From Pseudomonadota bacterium (GTDB lineage: Bacteria; Pseudomonadota; Alphaproteobacteria; Kiloniellales; J153), in NCBI GenBank assembly GCA_022572105.1, contig JACZWN010000156.1, positions 1 to 8,422 on the forward strand: a stretch of 8,422 nt of DNA, in the 5' to 3' direction. The position numbers and the translations under genes are program-made. Shown here in pieces: positions 1 through 6,722 of this stretch. Position 1 is the stretch's first letter; every line of letters begins with the position of its first letter. The notes beneath the pieces were generated by a model. That model was not told where the DNA came from. It did no database searches and saw nothing but the letters and a program-made list of their open reading frames with translations.

Positions 1-430
1 CGTGACCGTGCGCTTCAACGCCGACGTCAGCCGCGCCCTGCCATGGTCGTTCCGCCCGGCGCAGCGCGAGATCAGCGTCCGCGTCGGCGAACTGGGCCTA
101 GTATACTATGTGGCCAGGAACGATTCCGACGTTCCGATCACCGGCAACGCGACCTTCAACGTCACGCCGCAGAAGGCGGGCATCTACTTCAACAAGGTCG
201 CGTGCTTCTGTTTCACCGAGCAGCGCCTCATGCCGGGTGAGAGCGTGAAGATGGGGGTCAGCTTCTTCATCGATCCCAAGATCGTCGACGACCGGTACCA
301 AGACGACGTGAAGACCATCACCCTGTCCTACACCTTCTTCCGCGCGCCCGAGGCGGAGGTCGGGGTAACGGCGAAAGGGCGAACCGCCACGGTCGGCGTT
401 CTGGCCGAGGCTTCCAGCGGGAGCCGTTAG
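1..430 (+). CDS. ctaG: Cytochrome c oxidase assembly protein CtaG/Cox11, 3' part
   Basis: Cox11 family copper chaperone that delivers copper to the CuB site of oxidase subunit I; in this family it is anchored in the inner membrane with its copper domain in the periplasm. The visible part is about 142 residues of the C-terminal beta-sandwich domain. It contains the family's copper-binding CFCF motif (codons 203-214, within NKVACFCFTEQRL), the preceding TFNVTPQKAG segment, and the late TITLSYTFF segment. The family is usually near 190-200 residues, so roughly 50-60 N-terminal residues, including the membrane anchor, lie left of the window. The GTG at position 2 is therefore an internal valine (family consensus VRFNADV), not a start. 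The stop TAG is at 428-430, 23 bp before coxC, which fits the usual ctaG-coxC operon order. Identity is secure; only the 5' end is unseen. Confidence 0.96.
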   Translation, partial: VTVRFNADVSRALPWSFRPAQREISVRVGELGLVYYVARNDSDVPITGNATFNVTPQKAGIYFNKVACFCFTEQRLMPGESVKMGVSFFIDPKIVDDRYQDDVKTITLSYTFFRAPEAEVGVTAKGRTATVGVLAEASSGSR

Positions 431-440
431 CGTCCCGAAG

Positions 441-446
441 AGGGGA
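441..446 (+). promoter_or_regulatory. Shine-Dalgarno site of coxC
   Basis: The purine run AGGGGA lies 7 bases before the ATG at 454. It is the clearest ribosome binding site in the window and supports the 454 start. It occupies much of the 23-bp ctaG-coxC gap, leaving little room for a separate promoter. Confidence 0.65.
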
Positions 447-453
447 TAAGGAA

Positions 454-1284
454 ATGAGCGCAGGACCCGCCGCAGGGCACGAAGCGAAGCACCCGTACCA
501 TCTCGTCGATCCGAGCCCCTGGCCCATCGTCGGCGCCATCGCCGCCCTGCTTGCCTTCGGCGGCGCGGTCATGGCCCTGCACGACGTGCCCGGCGGGGTC
601 GTCGTGATGATCGTCGGGATGCTGCTGATTCTTTTCACCATGTACTTCTGGTGGCGGGAAGTGGTTCGGGAGGCGACCTTCGAGGGCTATCACAACCCGA
701 TCGTGCAGCTCGGCATGCGCTACGGCATGGTGCTCTTTATCGCGTCGGAGGTGATGTTCTTCGTCGCCTGGTTCTGGGCCTATTTCAACGCCGCCCTGTA
801 CCCGCCGGAGCAGATCGGCAGCGTCTGGCCACCCGAGGGCATGGCCGTCTTCGACCCCTGGTCCGTGCCGTTCCTCAACACGGTCATTCTCTTGAGCTCG
901 GGCTGCACCGTGACCTGGGCGCACCACGAGGTGCGCCAGGGCAACCAGCGGGGCTTGATCCAGGGGTTGGTGTTGACGATCGTGCTCGGCACCGCCTTCA
1001 CCGGTTTCCAGGCCTTCGAGTACGCGAGCGCGCCGTTCGCCTTCACCGACGGCGTCTATCCGACGACCTTCTTCATGGCGACCGGCTTCCACGGCGCCCA
1101 CGTCATCATCGGGACCTGTTTCCTGACCGTCTGCCTGTACCGGGCGTGCAAGGGCCACTTCAAGCCGGACCACCACTTCGGCCTCGAGGCGGCGGCCTGG
1201 TACTGGCACTTCGTGGACGTGGTCTGGCTGTTCCTGTTCACCGCCATCTACTGGTGGGGCAGCGGCGACGCGCCCTTGCATTAG
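454..1284 (+). CDS. coxC: Cytochrome c oxidase subunit III (aa3 type)
   Basis: Subunit III of the haem-copper terminal oxidase, an inner-membrane protein that stabilises the catalytic subunit I/II core and lies near a proton-uptake entrance. The protein is 276 residues, typical for the seven-helix bacterial/mitochondrial form. Hydrophobic segments lie near residues 22-42, 48-66, 88-112, 139-158, 167-188, 203-227 and 248-268. Family hallmarks are HPYHLVDPSPWP at the N terminus, MYFWWREVVREATFEGYH (63-80), the conserved membrane glutamate E99 in FIASEVMFF, TVTWAHH (152-158), TGFQAFEY (183-190), TGFHGAHVIIG (210-220) and the C-terminal AWYWHFVDVVWLFLF (248-262). The start is fixed by the upstream Shine-Dalgarno site and by the family N terminus. 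It sits between ctaG and the DUF983 gene in a classic alphaproteobacterial cox cluster. Subunits I and II are presumably upstream of the window. Confidence 0.98.
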   Translation: MSAGPAAGHEAKHPYHLVDPSPWPIVGAIAALLAFGGAVMALHDVPGGVVVMIVGMLLILFTMYFWWREVVREATFEGYHNPIVQLGMRYGMVLFIASEVMFFVAWFWAYFNAALYPPEQIGSVWPPEGMAVFDPWSVPFLNTVILLSSGCTVTWAHHEVRQGNQRGLIQGLVLTIVLGTAFTGFQAFEYASAPFAFTDGVYPTTFFMATGFHGAHVIIGTCFLTVCLYRACKGHFKPDHHFGLEAAAWYWHFVDVVWLFLFTAIYWWGSGDAPLH

Positions 1285-1285
1285 C

Positions 1286-1297
1286 GGGCCATGGCCC
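1286..1297 (+). repeat. 12-bp perfect palindrome abutting the DUF983 start codon
   Basis: GGGCCATGGCCC reads identically on both strands. It fills all but one base of the gap between the coxC stop (1284) and the DUF983 ATG (1298), where a Shine-Dalgarno site would normally sit. It also contains an out-of-frame ATG at 1291. It could be a weak RNA hairpin, a protein site, or chance in GC-rich DNA. Confidence 0.5.
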
Positions 1298-1681
1298 ATG
1301 AGCGATTCCGAGCACTATCCGCGCCTCTCGCCGTTTCGTGCCGGACTCGCCTGCAAGTGCCCACGCTGCGGCCGGGGGCCGCTGTATTCCGGGTTCCTGA
1401 CCGTGGCCGAGCGCTGCTCGGTCTGTGGCCTTGACCTGCAAAAGACGGATAGCGGCGACGGGCCGGCGGTTTTCATCATCTTCATTCTGGGAATCCTGGT
1501 GGTCCCGCTGGCGCTCTTGTTCGAGGCCAAGGTCGCGCCGCCCATGTGGCTGCACGTGGCGATCTGGCCCGCGGTCATTCTGGGCACGGCGCTTGGCCTG
1601 TTGCGGCCGGTGAAGGGCGTTCTGATCGCGCTCCGGTACCGCCACAAGGCGAGCGATTCCGGCACGCTCGACTATGATTAG
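1298..1681 (+). CDS. DUF983 family zinc-ribbon membrane protein
   Basis: A 127-residue protein of the DUF983 family. I know of no assigned biochemical function. The N-terminal part carries two CxxC knuckles, C21-x2-C24 (in CKCPRCGRGPLY) and C40-x2-C43 (in ERCSVCGLDL), which form a probable rubredoxin-like zinc ribbon. Two hydrophobic helices follow, near residues 57-76 and 83-103, and then a short polar tail rich in basic and acidic residues. Family members are commonly found beside coxC and surf1 in alphaproteobacteria, so a role in oxidase assembly or metal handling is a reasonable inference but not established. The start at 1298 gives the expected family N terminus. There is no purine-rich ribosome site; a 12-bp palindrome directly precedes the ATG, so translation probably depends on coupling to coxC 13 bp upstream. 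Confidence 0.9.
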   Translation: MSDSEHYPRLSPFRAGLACKCPRCGRGPLYSGFLTVAERCSVCGLDLQKTDSGDGPAVFIIFILGILVVPLALLFEAKVAPPMWLHVAIWPAVILGTALGLLRPVKGVLIALRYRHKASDSGTLDYD

Positions 1682-1699
1682 ACCGGTGCGGCCATGACC

Positions 1700-1705
1700 G
1701 GTGAG
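1700..1705 (+). promoter_or_regulatory. Shine-Dalgarno site of surf1
   Basis: GGTGAG lies 5 bases before the ATG at 1711. An in-frame TGA at 1702-1704 excludes any longer surf1 product, so this site and the 1711 start agree. Confidence 0.5.
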
Positions 1706-1710
1706 CCTCC

Positions 1711-2454
1711 ATGATCGGGCTCGGCAATCGGCGCTTGCGACCGCGCCTTTGGCCGACGCTGATCGCGCTCTGCGGCCTCGCGGTCCTGCTCGCGCTCGGC
1801 ACCTGGCAGGTCCAACGCCTGTACTGGAAGAACGCCTTGATCGCCAAGCTGGAGACCCGCACGAGCGCGGCGCCGGCGCCCCTGCCCGCCGAGATCGTCG
1901 ATCCCGAAGCGCTCGAGTTCCGGCCGGTGCGGCTCGCCGGGCGGTTCCGCCACGAGCGCGAGATCTACCTGTTGGGGCGGGTGCACCGGGGCCGGGTCGG
2001 CGTCCACGTGGTGACGCCCTTGGTGCTCGACGACGGGCGCGCGGTGCTGGTCGACCGCGGCTGGGTACCCTCGAAGCGCAGGTTGCCGGAGACGCGCGCC
2101 GAAGGCCAGGTCGCGGGGCCGGTGACCGTCCTCGGCCACCTCAGGCGCGGCGGCTGGAACGGCTACCAATTCCTGCGCCCGGACAACCAGCCGGGCGAGA
2201 ACGCCTGGCTGTGGCCGGACCTGCCCGCGATGGCCGCTTTCGCCGGCCTGCCGCGGAGCGTGACCGAGCTCTACGTGGTCGCCGGTCCGGCCGCCAACCC
2301 CGGCGGGCTGCCGATCGGCAGGGAGGTCAAGGTGAAGCTGCGCAACGATCACCTGCAGTACGCCATCATCTGGTACGCGCTGGCGCTGGCGCTCCTGGTC
2401 GTCTACTTCTTGCAGCAATCGCAGCCCGAGGACGCGGGAGAGACCGACGCATGA
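1711..2454 (+). CDS. surf1: SURF1 family cytochrome oxidase assembly protein
   Basis: SURF1 (Shy1 in yeast) helps to insert haem a into oxidase subunit I at the inner membrane. The 247-residue protein has the family topology: an N-terminal helix near 13-32 running into the signature LGTWQVQRLYWK (29-40), a periplasmic soluble domain, and a C-terminal helix near 217-235. Conserved elements include FRPVRLAGRF (70-79), VLVDRGWVP (112-120) and NDHLQYAIIWYALA (212-225). The histidine H214 matches the position linked to haem a binding in bacterial Surf1 proteins. The start is bounded by an in-frame stop 7 bases upstream and a Shine-Dalgarno site. The final stop overlaps the next gene's start as ATGA (2451-2454). 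It completes the oxidase assembly block ctaG-coxC-DUF983-surf1. Confidence 0.96.
   Translation: MIGLGNRRLRPRLWPTLIALCGLAVLLALGTWQVQRLYWKNALIAKLETRTSAAPAPLPAEIVDPEALEFRPVRLAGRFRHEREIYLLGRVHRGRVGVHVVTPLVLDDGRAVLVDRGWVPSKRRLPETRAEGQVAGPVTVLGHLRRGGWNGYQFLRPDNQPGENAWLWPDLPAMAAFAGLPRSVTELYVVAGPAANPGGLPIGREVKVKLRNDHLQYAIIWYALALALLVVYFLQQSQPEDAGETDA
2436..2442 (+). promoter_or_regulatory. Shine-Dalgarno site of the M32 carboxypeptidase gene, inside surf1
   Basis: GGGAGAG lies 8 bases before the ATG at 2451 and is embedded in the last surf1 codons. It decides the start of the M32 gene, whose reading frame is open far upstream (to about 1701) through surf1. Confidence 0.6.
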
Positions 2455-3947
2455 GCGCCTACACGCGGCTGGAGCAACGGTTCAAGCGCCTGAACGCGCT
2501 CAAGGAAGCGGCCGGCGTTCTGCAGTGGGACATGTCGACCATGATGCCGGCCGGCGGCGCCGCGGCGCGCGGCGAGCAGCTCGCCGCCCTCGAGGTCACC
2601 TGCCACGAGCTGCTGAGCGCGCCCGAGACGGCCGAGCTGCTCGAGGCGGCGGAGGGCGAGGCCGAGGCTCTCGAGTTCTGGGCGCGCGCCAATCTGCGCG
2701 AGATGCGCCGGCGCTGGCGGCACGAGACCGCGCTCGACCCGGCCCTGGTGGAGGCGCTGAGCAAGGCCGGCAACGCCTGCGAGATGGTTTGGCGCGAGGC
2801 CCGGGCCCAGGCCGATTTCGCCATGGTCCTGCCGAGCTTGAAGGAGCTGCTCGGCTTGGTGCGCCGGGCCGCCGTGGCCAAGGCCGAGGTGCTGGGCGGT
2901 ACGCCCTACGACGCGCTGCTCGACCAGTACGAGCCGGGCGGCGCCGCGGCGCGGATCGACGGGATCTTCGACGGCCTGGCCGCCTTTCTGCCCGGCTTTC
3001 TGAGCCAGGTGCTGGAGCGCCAGGCTGCCGCGCCCGCGCCGCTCGCGCTCGAAGGGCCGTTCCCGGTCGAGACCCAGCGCGCTTTCGCGCGCCGGCTCAT
3101 GGAGCGGGTCGGCTTCGACTTCGCGCGCGGCCGCCTGGACGAGAGCCTGCATCCCTTCTGCGGCGGCGTGCCCGAGGACCTGCGCATCACCACGCGCTAC
3201 GACGAGGCCGACTTCACGAAGGCGCTCATGGGCGTCCTGCACGAGACCGGCCACGCCATGTACGAGCGCGGCCTGCCCGCCAAGTGGCGCCTGCAGCCGG
3301 TCGGCGAGGCCCGCGGCATGGCGGTCCACGAGAGCCAGTCGCTGCTCATAGAGATGCAGGTCTGCCGCGGCGCCGGGTTCGTCGGCTACCTGGCGCCCTT
3401 GGCGCGCGAAGCCTTTGGCGGCCAAGGCCCGGCCTGGGAGGCGGAAAACCTGCTGCGCCACTACAATCGGGTCGAGCCCGGCTTCATCCGGGTCGACGCC
3501 GACGAGGTCACCTACCCGGCGCACGTGATCCTGCGCTACCGCCTGGAGAAGGCGATGATCGCCGGCGAGATGGAACCGGACGACCTGCCCGAGGCCTGGA
3601 ACGCCGGCATGGCGGAGCTGCTCGGCATCACGCCGCCCGACGACGCGCTCGGCTGCCTCCAGGACATCCACTGGTACGACGGCGCCTGGGGCTACTTCCC
3701 GACCTATACCCTCGGCGCCATGGCCGCGGCGCAACTCTTCGCCGCCGCCGAGACGGCGGTGCCCGAGATCCCGGAGGCGATTTCGCGCGGCGACTTCGGC
3801 CCGCTCATGGCCTGGCTGGGCGAGCACGTCCACGGCCTGGGCTCGCTCTACGGCACCGACGACCTGATCGAACGGGCGACCGGCCGGCCCCTCGACCCCA
3901 AGATCTTCGAGGCGCACTTGAAGGCGCGCTATTTGGGGGACAGCTAG
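2451..3947 (+). CDS. M32 family metallocarboxypeptidase (carboxypeptidase Taq type)
   Basis: Zinc-dependent cytosolic carboxypeptidase of MEROPS family M32, which removes C-terminal residues from peptides. Its 498 residues match the family's usual size of about 500. The zinc site is intact: HETGH at 264-268 (codons 3240-3254) supplies two histidines and the catalytic glutamate E265, and E294 in HESQSL (293-298) is the third ligand, 26 residues after H268. Other signatures are the N-terminal AGVLQWDMSTMMP (21-33), DEVTYPAHVILRYRLE (351-366) and DIHWYDGAWGYFPTYTLG (405-422). The protein is mostly helical with no signal peptide. The frame is open upstream through surf1, but the start at 2451 has a good Shine-Dalgarno site and gives the family N terminus. 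The ATGA overlap with surf1 implies translational coupling. There is no obvious functional tie to the oxidase; peptide recycling is the likely role. Confidence 0.96.
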   Translation: MSAYTRLEQRFKRLNALKEAAGVLQWDMSTMMPAGGAAARGEQLAALEVTCHELLSAPETAELLEAAEGEAEALEFWARANLREMRRRWRHETALDPALVEALSKAGNACEMVWREARAQADFAMVLPSLKELLGLVRRAAVAKAEVLGGTPYDALLDQYEPGGAAARIDGIFDGLAAFLPGFLSQVLERQAAAPAPLALEGPFPVETQRAFARRLMERVGFDFARGRLDESLHPFCGGVPEDLRITTRYDEADFTKALMGVLHETGHAMYERGLPAKWRLQPVGEARGMAVHESQSLLIEMQVCRGAGFVGYLAPLAREAFGGQGPAWEAENLLRHYNRVEPGFIRVDADEVTYPAHVILRYRLEKAMIAGEMEPDDLPEAWNAGMAELLGITPPDDALGCLQDIHWYDGAWGYFPTYTLGAMAAAQLFAAAETAVPEIPEAISRGDFGPLMAWLGEHVHGLGSLYGTDDLIERATGRPLDPKIFEAHLKARYLGDS

Positions 3948-3978
3948 GGCGGGATCGCGGCCGTCCGGCCCCCCTCCC

Positions 3979-4008
3979 TTGCCGTGAGCGGCGTGGCGCG
4001 GCTAGATT
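3979..4008 (+). promoter_or_regulatory. Candidate sigma70-type promoter for thrC
   Basis: TTGCCG (3979-3984) and TAGATT (4003-4008) are separated by 18 bases. Each matches the consensus TTGACA/TATAAT at 4 of 6 positions. The -10 box ends 27 bases before the thrC ATG, which would give a short leader. This gap is the only one over 35 bp on the + strand before 7322, so a promoter is expected here. The match is modest and partly judged by position. Confidence 0.35.
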
Positions 4009-4035
4009 AGCGGGCCTTTCGAGTGGGACGGTTGG

Positions 4036-5466
4036 ATGCGGTATATCTCCACGCGCGGGACGGCTCCGGTGCTGGGCTTCGACGAGGTCCTGCTGACCGG
4101 CCTGGCGCGCGACGGCGGCCTCTATATCCCCGAGACTTGGCCGGTGCTGACCGGGCCCGAGATCCGCGCGCTTTCCGGTCTGCCCTATGCCGAGGCGGCG
4201 TTCCGGGTCATGCGCCCCTTCGTCGGCGCGGCCATCGCAGAGGACGATCTCGGCGCGCTCATCGAGGACGCCTACGCCGGCTTCGGCCACGCCGCGGTCG
4301 CCCCGCTCAAGCAGCTCGACGGGCGCACCTGGCTCTTGGAACTGACGCACGGGCCGACGCTGGCCTTCAAGGACTATGCCATGCAGGTGCTGGGGCGCCT
4401 GTTCGACCACGTGCTGGAGCGCCGGGGCGAAAGAGTGACCATCGTCGGCGCGACCTCGGGCGACACCGGCTCGGCGGCGATCGAGGCCTGCCGCGACCGG
4501 GCCGCCATCGACATCTTCATCCTGCACCCCAAGGGCCAGGTCTCCGAGGTGCAGCGCCGCCAGATGACCACGGTCGCGGCCGAGAACGTGTTCAACATCG
4601 CGATCGAGGGCAGCTTCGACGACTGCCAGGACCTCTTGAAGGCGCTGTTCAACGACACGGCCTTCCGCGACGAGATGAACCTTTCGGCGGTCAACTCGAT
4701 CAACTGGGCGCGGATCATGGGCCAGATCGCCTACTACATGGTCGCCGGCGCGGCCCTGGGCGCGCCCGATCGCGCCGTGGCCTTCGCGGTGCCGACCGGC
4801 AACTTCGGCAACGTTTACGCCGCCTACGCGGCCGGACGCATGGGCCTGCCCCTGGCCAGGCTGATCGTCGGCTCCAACCGCAACGACATCCTGACCCGCT
4901 GCTTCGCGACCGGTGCCATGACCGTGTCCGAGGTCGAGCCGACCCTATCGCCGAGCATGGACATCCAGATATCGAGCAACTTCGAGCGCCTGCTCTTCGA
5001 CCTCTACGATGGCGAGGGCGCGGCCGTGGCGGCGGCCATGCGGGAATTCCGCGCGACCGGCACGCTGGCGCTCGGCCAGGCGCGCTGGGCGCGGGCGCTC
5101 GAGCTGTTCGACGGCGCCCGGCTCGACGACGAGGGGACGCTGGAGGCGATCGCCCGCATCTTCGAGGAGACCGGCGAGTTGGTCGATCCCCACACCGCCA
5201 TCGGCGTCGCCGCGGCGCGCGAGAAAGCGGGCTCGGTGCCCGACCCCCATGCGCCTATCGTCGCCGTCGCCACCGCGCACCCGGCCAAGTTCCCGGACGC
5301 GGTGGAGCGCGCGACCGGCGTGCGCCCGGCCCTGCCGCCGGCCCTGGCCGACCTCTACGAGCGCGAAGAGCGCCTGAGCGTGCTGCCCAACGACCTGGCC
5401 CAGGTGCGGGATTTCGTGCGCGCCCGCGCCCGTCCCGCGTCCGGGCGCATGACGGGGGTGGCATGA
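4036..5466 (+). CDS. thrC: Threonine synthase
   Basis: Pyridoxal-phosphate enzyme that converts O-phospho-L-homoserine to L-threonine and phosphate, the last step of threonine synthesis in the cytosol. The 476 residues fit the bacterial/yeast-type long threonine synthase. The N-terminal MRYISTRG and ARDGGLYIP (24-32) are characteristic. The PLP-binding lysine is K112 in LAFKDYAMQ. The SGDTGSAA loop (141-148) and PTGNFGN (253-259) form the cofactor phosphate and substrate sites; AVNSINWARI (218-227) and the late LVDPHTAIG segment are further family motifs. The start at 4036 matches the family N terminus, with a weak GGGACGG/GTTGG ribosome site. A candidate promoter lies in the 88-bp upstream gap. 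The stop overlaps the M16 peptidase start (ATGA, 5463-5466), so thrC appears to lead a coupled operon. Confidence 0.98.
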   Translation: MRYISTRGTAPVLGFDEVLLTGLARDGGLYIPETWPVLTGPEIRALSGLPYAEAAFRVMRPFVGAAIAEDDLGALIEDAYAGFGHAAVAPLKQLDGRTWLLELTHGPTLAFKDYAMQVLGRLFDHVLERRGERVTIVGATSGDTGSAAIEACRDRAAIDIFILHPKGQVSEVQRRQMTTVAAENVFNIAIEGSFDDCQDLLKALFNDTAFRDEMNLSAVNSINWARIMGQIAYYMVAGAALGAPDRAVAFAVPTGNFGNVYAAYAAGRMGLPLARLIVGSNRNDILTRCFATGAMTVSEVEPTLSPSMDIQISSNFERLLFDLYDGEGAAVAAAMREFRATGTLALGQARWARALELFDGARLDDEGTLEAIARIFEETGELVDPHTAIGVAAAREKAGSVPDPHAPIVAVATAHPAKFPDAVERATGVRPALPPALADLYEREERLSVLPNDLAQVRDFVRARARPASGRMTGVA

Positions 5467-6719
5467 CCGTTCGAGTGAGCCACCTGGCGAACGGCCTGAC
5501 GGTCGCCAGCGACACCATGGATACCGTGGAGACGGTCTCGCTCGGCGCCTGGGTCGGCGTCGGCACGCGCCACGAGCCAGCCGAGATCAACGGCGTCGCG
5601 CACCTCCTGGAGCACATGGCCTTCAAGGGCACCGAGCGGCGCAGCGCGCGCGACATCGCCGAGGAGATCGAGGCCGTGGGCGGCCATCTGAACGCCTACA
5701 CCAGCCGCGAGAGCACCGCCTATTACGCCAAGGTCCTGGCCGAGGACGCGCCGCTCGCCGTCGATATCATCGCCGACATCCTGCAGCACCCGACCTTCGA
5801 CGAGGAGGAGCTCGTGCGCGAGCGCGCCGTGGTCCTGCAGGAAATCGGCCAGGCCCTCGATACCCCCGACGACAGCATCTTCGACCGCTTTCAGGAGACC
5901 GCCTACCCGGGGCAGGCGATCGGGCGCCCGGTGCTCGGGACCAGCGAGATCGTAGCCGCCATCGACCGGGCGACCCTCCAGGGCTACATGAACCGCCACT
6001 ACGGTACCGATTCCATGGTGCTGGCGGCGGCCGGCAAGATCGAGCACGAGCATTTCCTGGCCCTGGTCGGGGAGGCCTTCGATTCACTGGTCCGCGACGG
6101 TACGGGCAAGCCCGAGCCGGCCAGCTACCAAGGTGGCGACTACCGCGAGGCGCGCGAGCTGGAGCAGGTGCACGTGCTGCTCGGCTTCGAGTCGGTCAGC
6201 TATCTGGATAAGGATTACTACACCACCTCGGTGCTCTCGACGCTGTTCGGCGGCGGCATGTCCTCGCGCCTGTTCCAGGAGGTCCGGGAACGGCGCGGCC
6301 TGGTCTATTCGATCTATTCCTTCCACTCGTCGTACCACGACGGGGGCCTGTTCGGGATCTATGCCGGGACCGGCGAGGACGAGGTCGAGGAGTTGATCCC
6401 GGTGGTCTGCGACGAGCTGTCCAAGCTCTCGGCGCAAGTCGCCGAGGAGGAGGTGGCCCGCGCCCGCACCCAGCTCAAGGCCTCGCTCCTGATGAGCCTC
6501 GAGCATAGCGGCGCGCGCTGCGAACAGCTGGCCCAGCAGATCCTGATCTACGGCCGGCCGTTGGCGGTCGACGAGATCGTCGGCCGGATCGAGGCGGTCG
6601 ACATCGCCGGCGTGCGCCGGATGGCGGACCGCCTGGCCGCCGGTCGGCCGACCCTGGCCAGCCTGGGGCCCGTCGGCCGGGTTGAAAGCTTCGACCGGGT
6701 GGCGGCGCGATTCGGCTAA
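5463..6719 (+). CDS. M16 family zinc peptidase (processing-peptidase type)
   Basis: Single-unit M16B-type metallopeptidase resembling the beta subunit of the mitochondrial processing peptidase, 418 residues long. The inverted zinc motif is intact: HLLEH (47-51) gives H47, E50 and H51, and E127 in VVLQEIGQ lies 75 residues further on, as expected for the third ligand. The C-terminal half-domain has FGGGMSSRLFQEVRERRGLVYS (about 262-283), with the R278/Y282 pair that contacts substrate in active M16 enzymes. The enzyme is therefore probably active, likely as a dimer. Homologues are widespread in alphaproteobacteria, commonly after thrC; the natural substrate is unknown here. No signal peptide is visible. 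The frame is open upstream through thrC, but 5463 gives the family start (MTVRVSHLANGLTVAS), with a G-rich site 4 bases upstream. The 4-bp overlap with thrC implies coupled translation. Confidence 0.95.
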   Translation: MTVRVSHLANGLTVASDTMDTVETVSLGAWVGVGTRHEPAEINGVAHLLEHMAFKGTERRSARDIAEEIEAVGGHLNAYTSRESTAYYAKVLAEDAPLAVDIIADILQHPTFDEEELVRERAVVLQEIGQALDTPDDSIFDRFQETAYPGQAIGRPVLGTSEIVAAIDRATLQGYMNRHYGTDSMVLAAAGKIEHEHFLALVGEAFDSLVRDGTGKPEPASYQGGDYREARELEQVHVLLGFESVSYLDKDYYTTSVLSTLFGGGMSSRLFQEVRERRGLVYSIYSFHSSYHDGGLFGIYAGTGEDEVEELIPVVCDELSKLSAQVAEEEVARARTQLKASLLMSLEHSGARCEQLAQQILIYGRPLAVDEIVGRIEAVDIAGVRRMADRLAAGRPTLASLGPVGRVESFDRVAARFG

Positions 6720-6722
6720 GAC

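Noticed and set aside
2..4. GTG as a start codon for the Cox11 gene
   Set aside because: It would produce a Cox11 without its membrane anchor. The residues fit the interior family consensus, so the gene is simply cut by the window edge.
427..1299. 290-codon open frame on the - strand opposite coxC
   Set aside because: It is antisense to a certain coxC gene. Its product is a low-complexity G/R/E/H-rich sequence with no recognisable family, as expected from GC-rich codon shadows.
1701..2450. Upstream extension of the M32 reading frame through surf1
   Set aside because: The extension translates to an arginine/alanine-rich shadow of surf1, and 2451 has a proper ribosome site and the family N terminus.
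2403..3917. 504-codon open frame on the - strand opposite the M32 gene
   Set aside because: The M32 gene on the + strand has an intact catalytic site and full family length. The opposite frame is compositional, with no motifs.
4023..5462. Upstream extension of the M16 reading frame through thrC
   Set aside because: It is a shadow of thrC; the M16 family N terminus begins at 5463.
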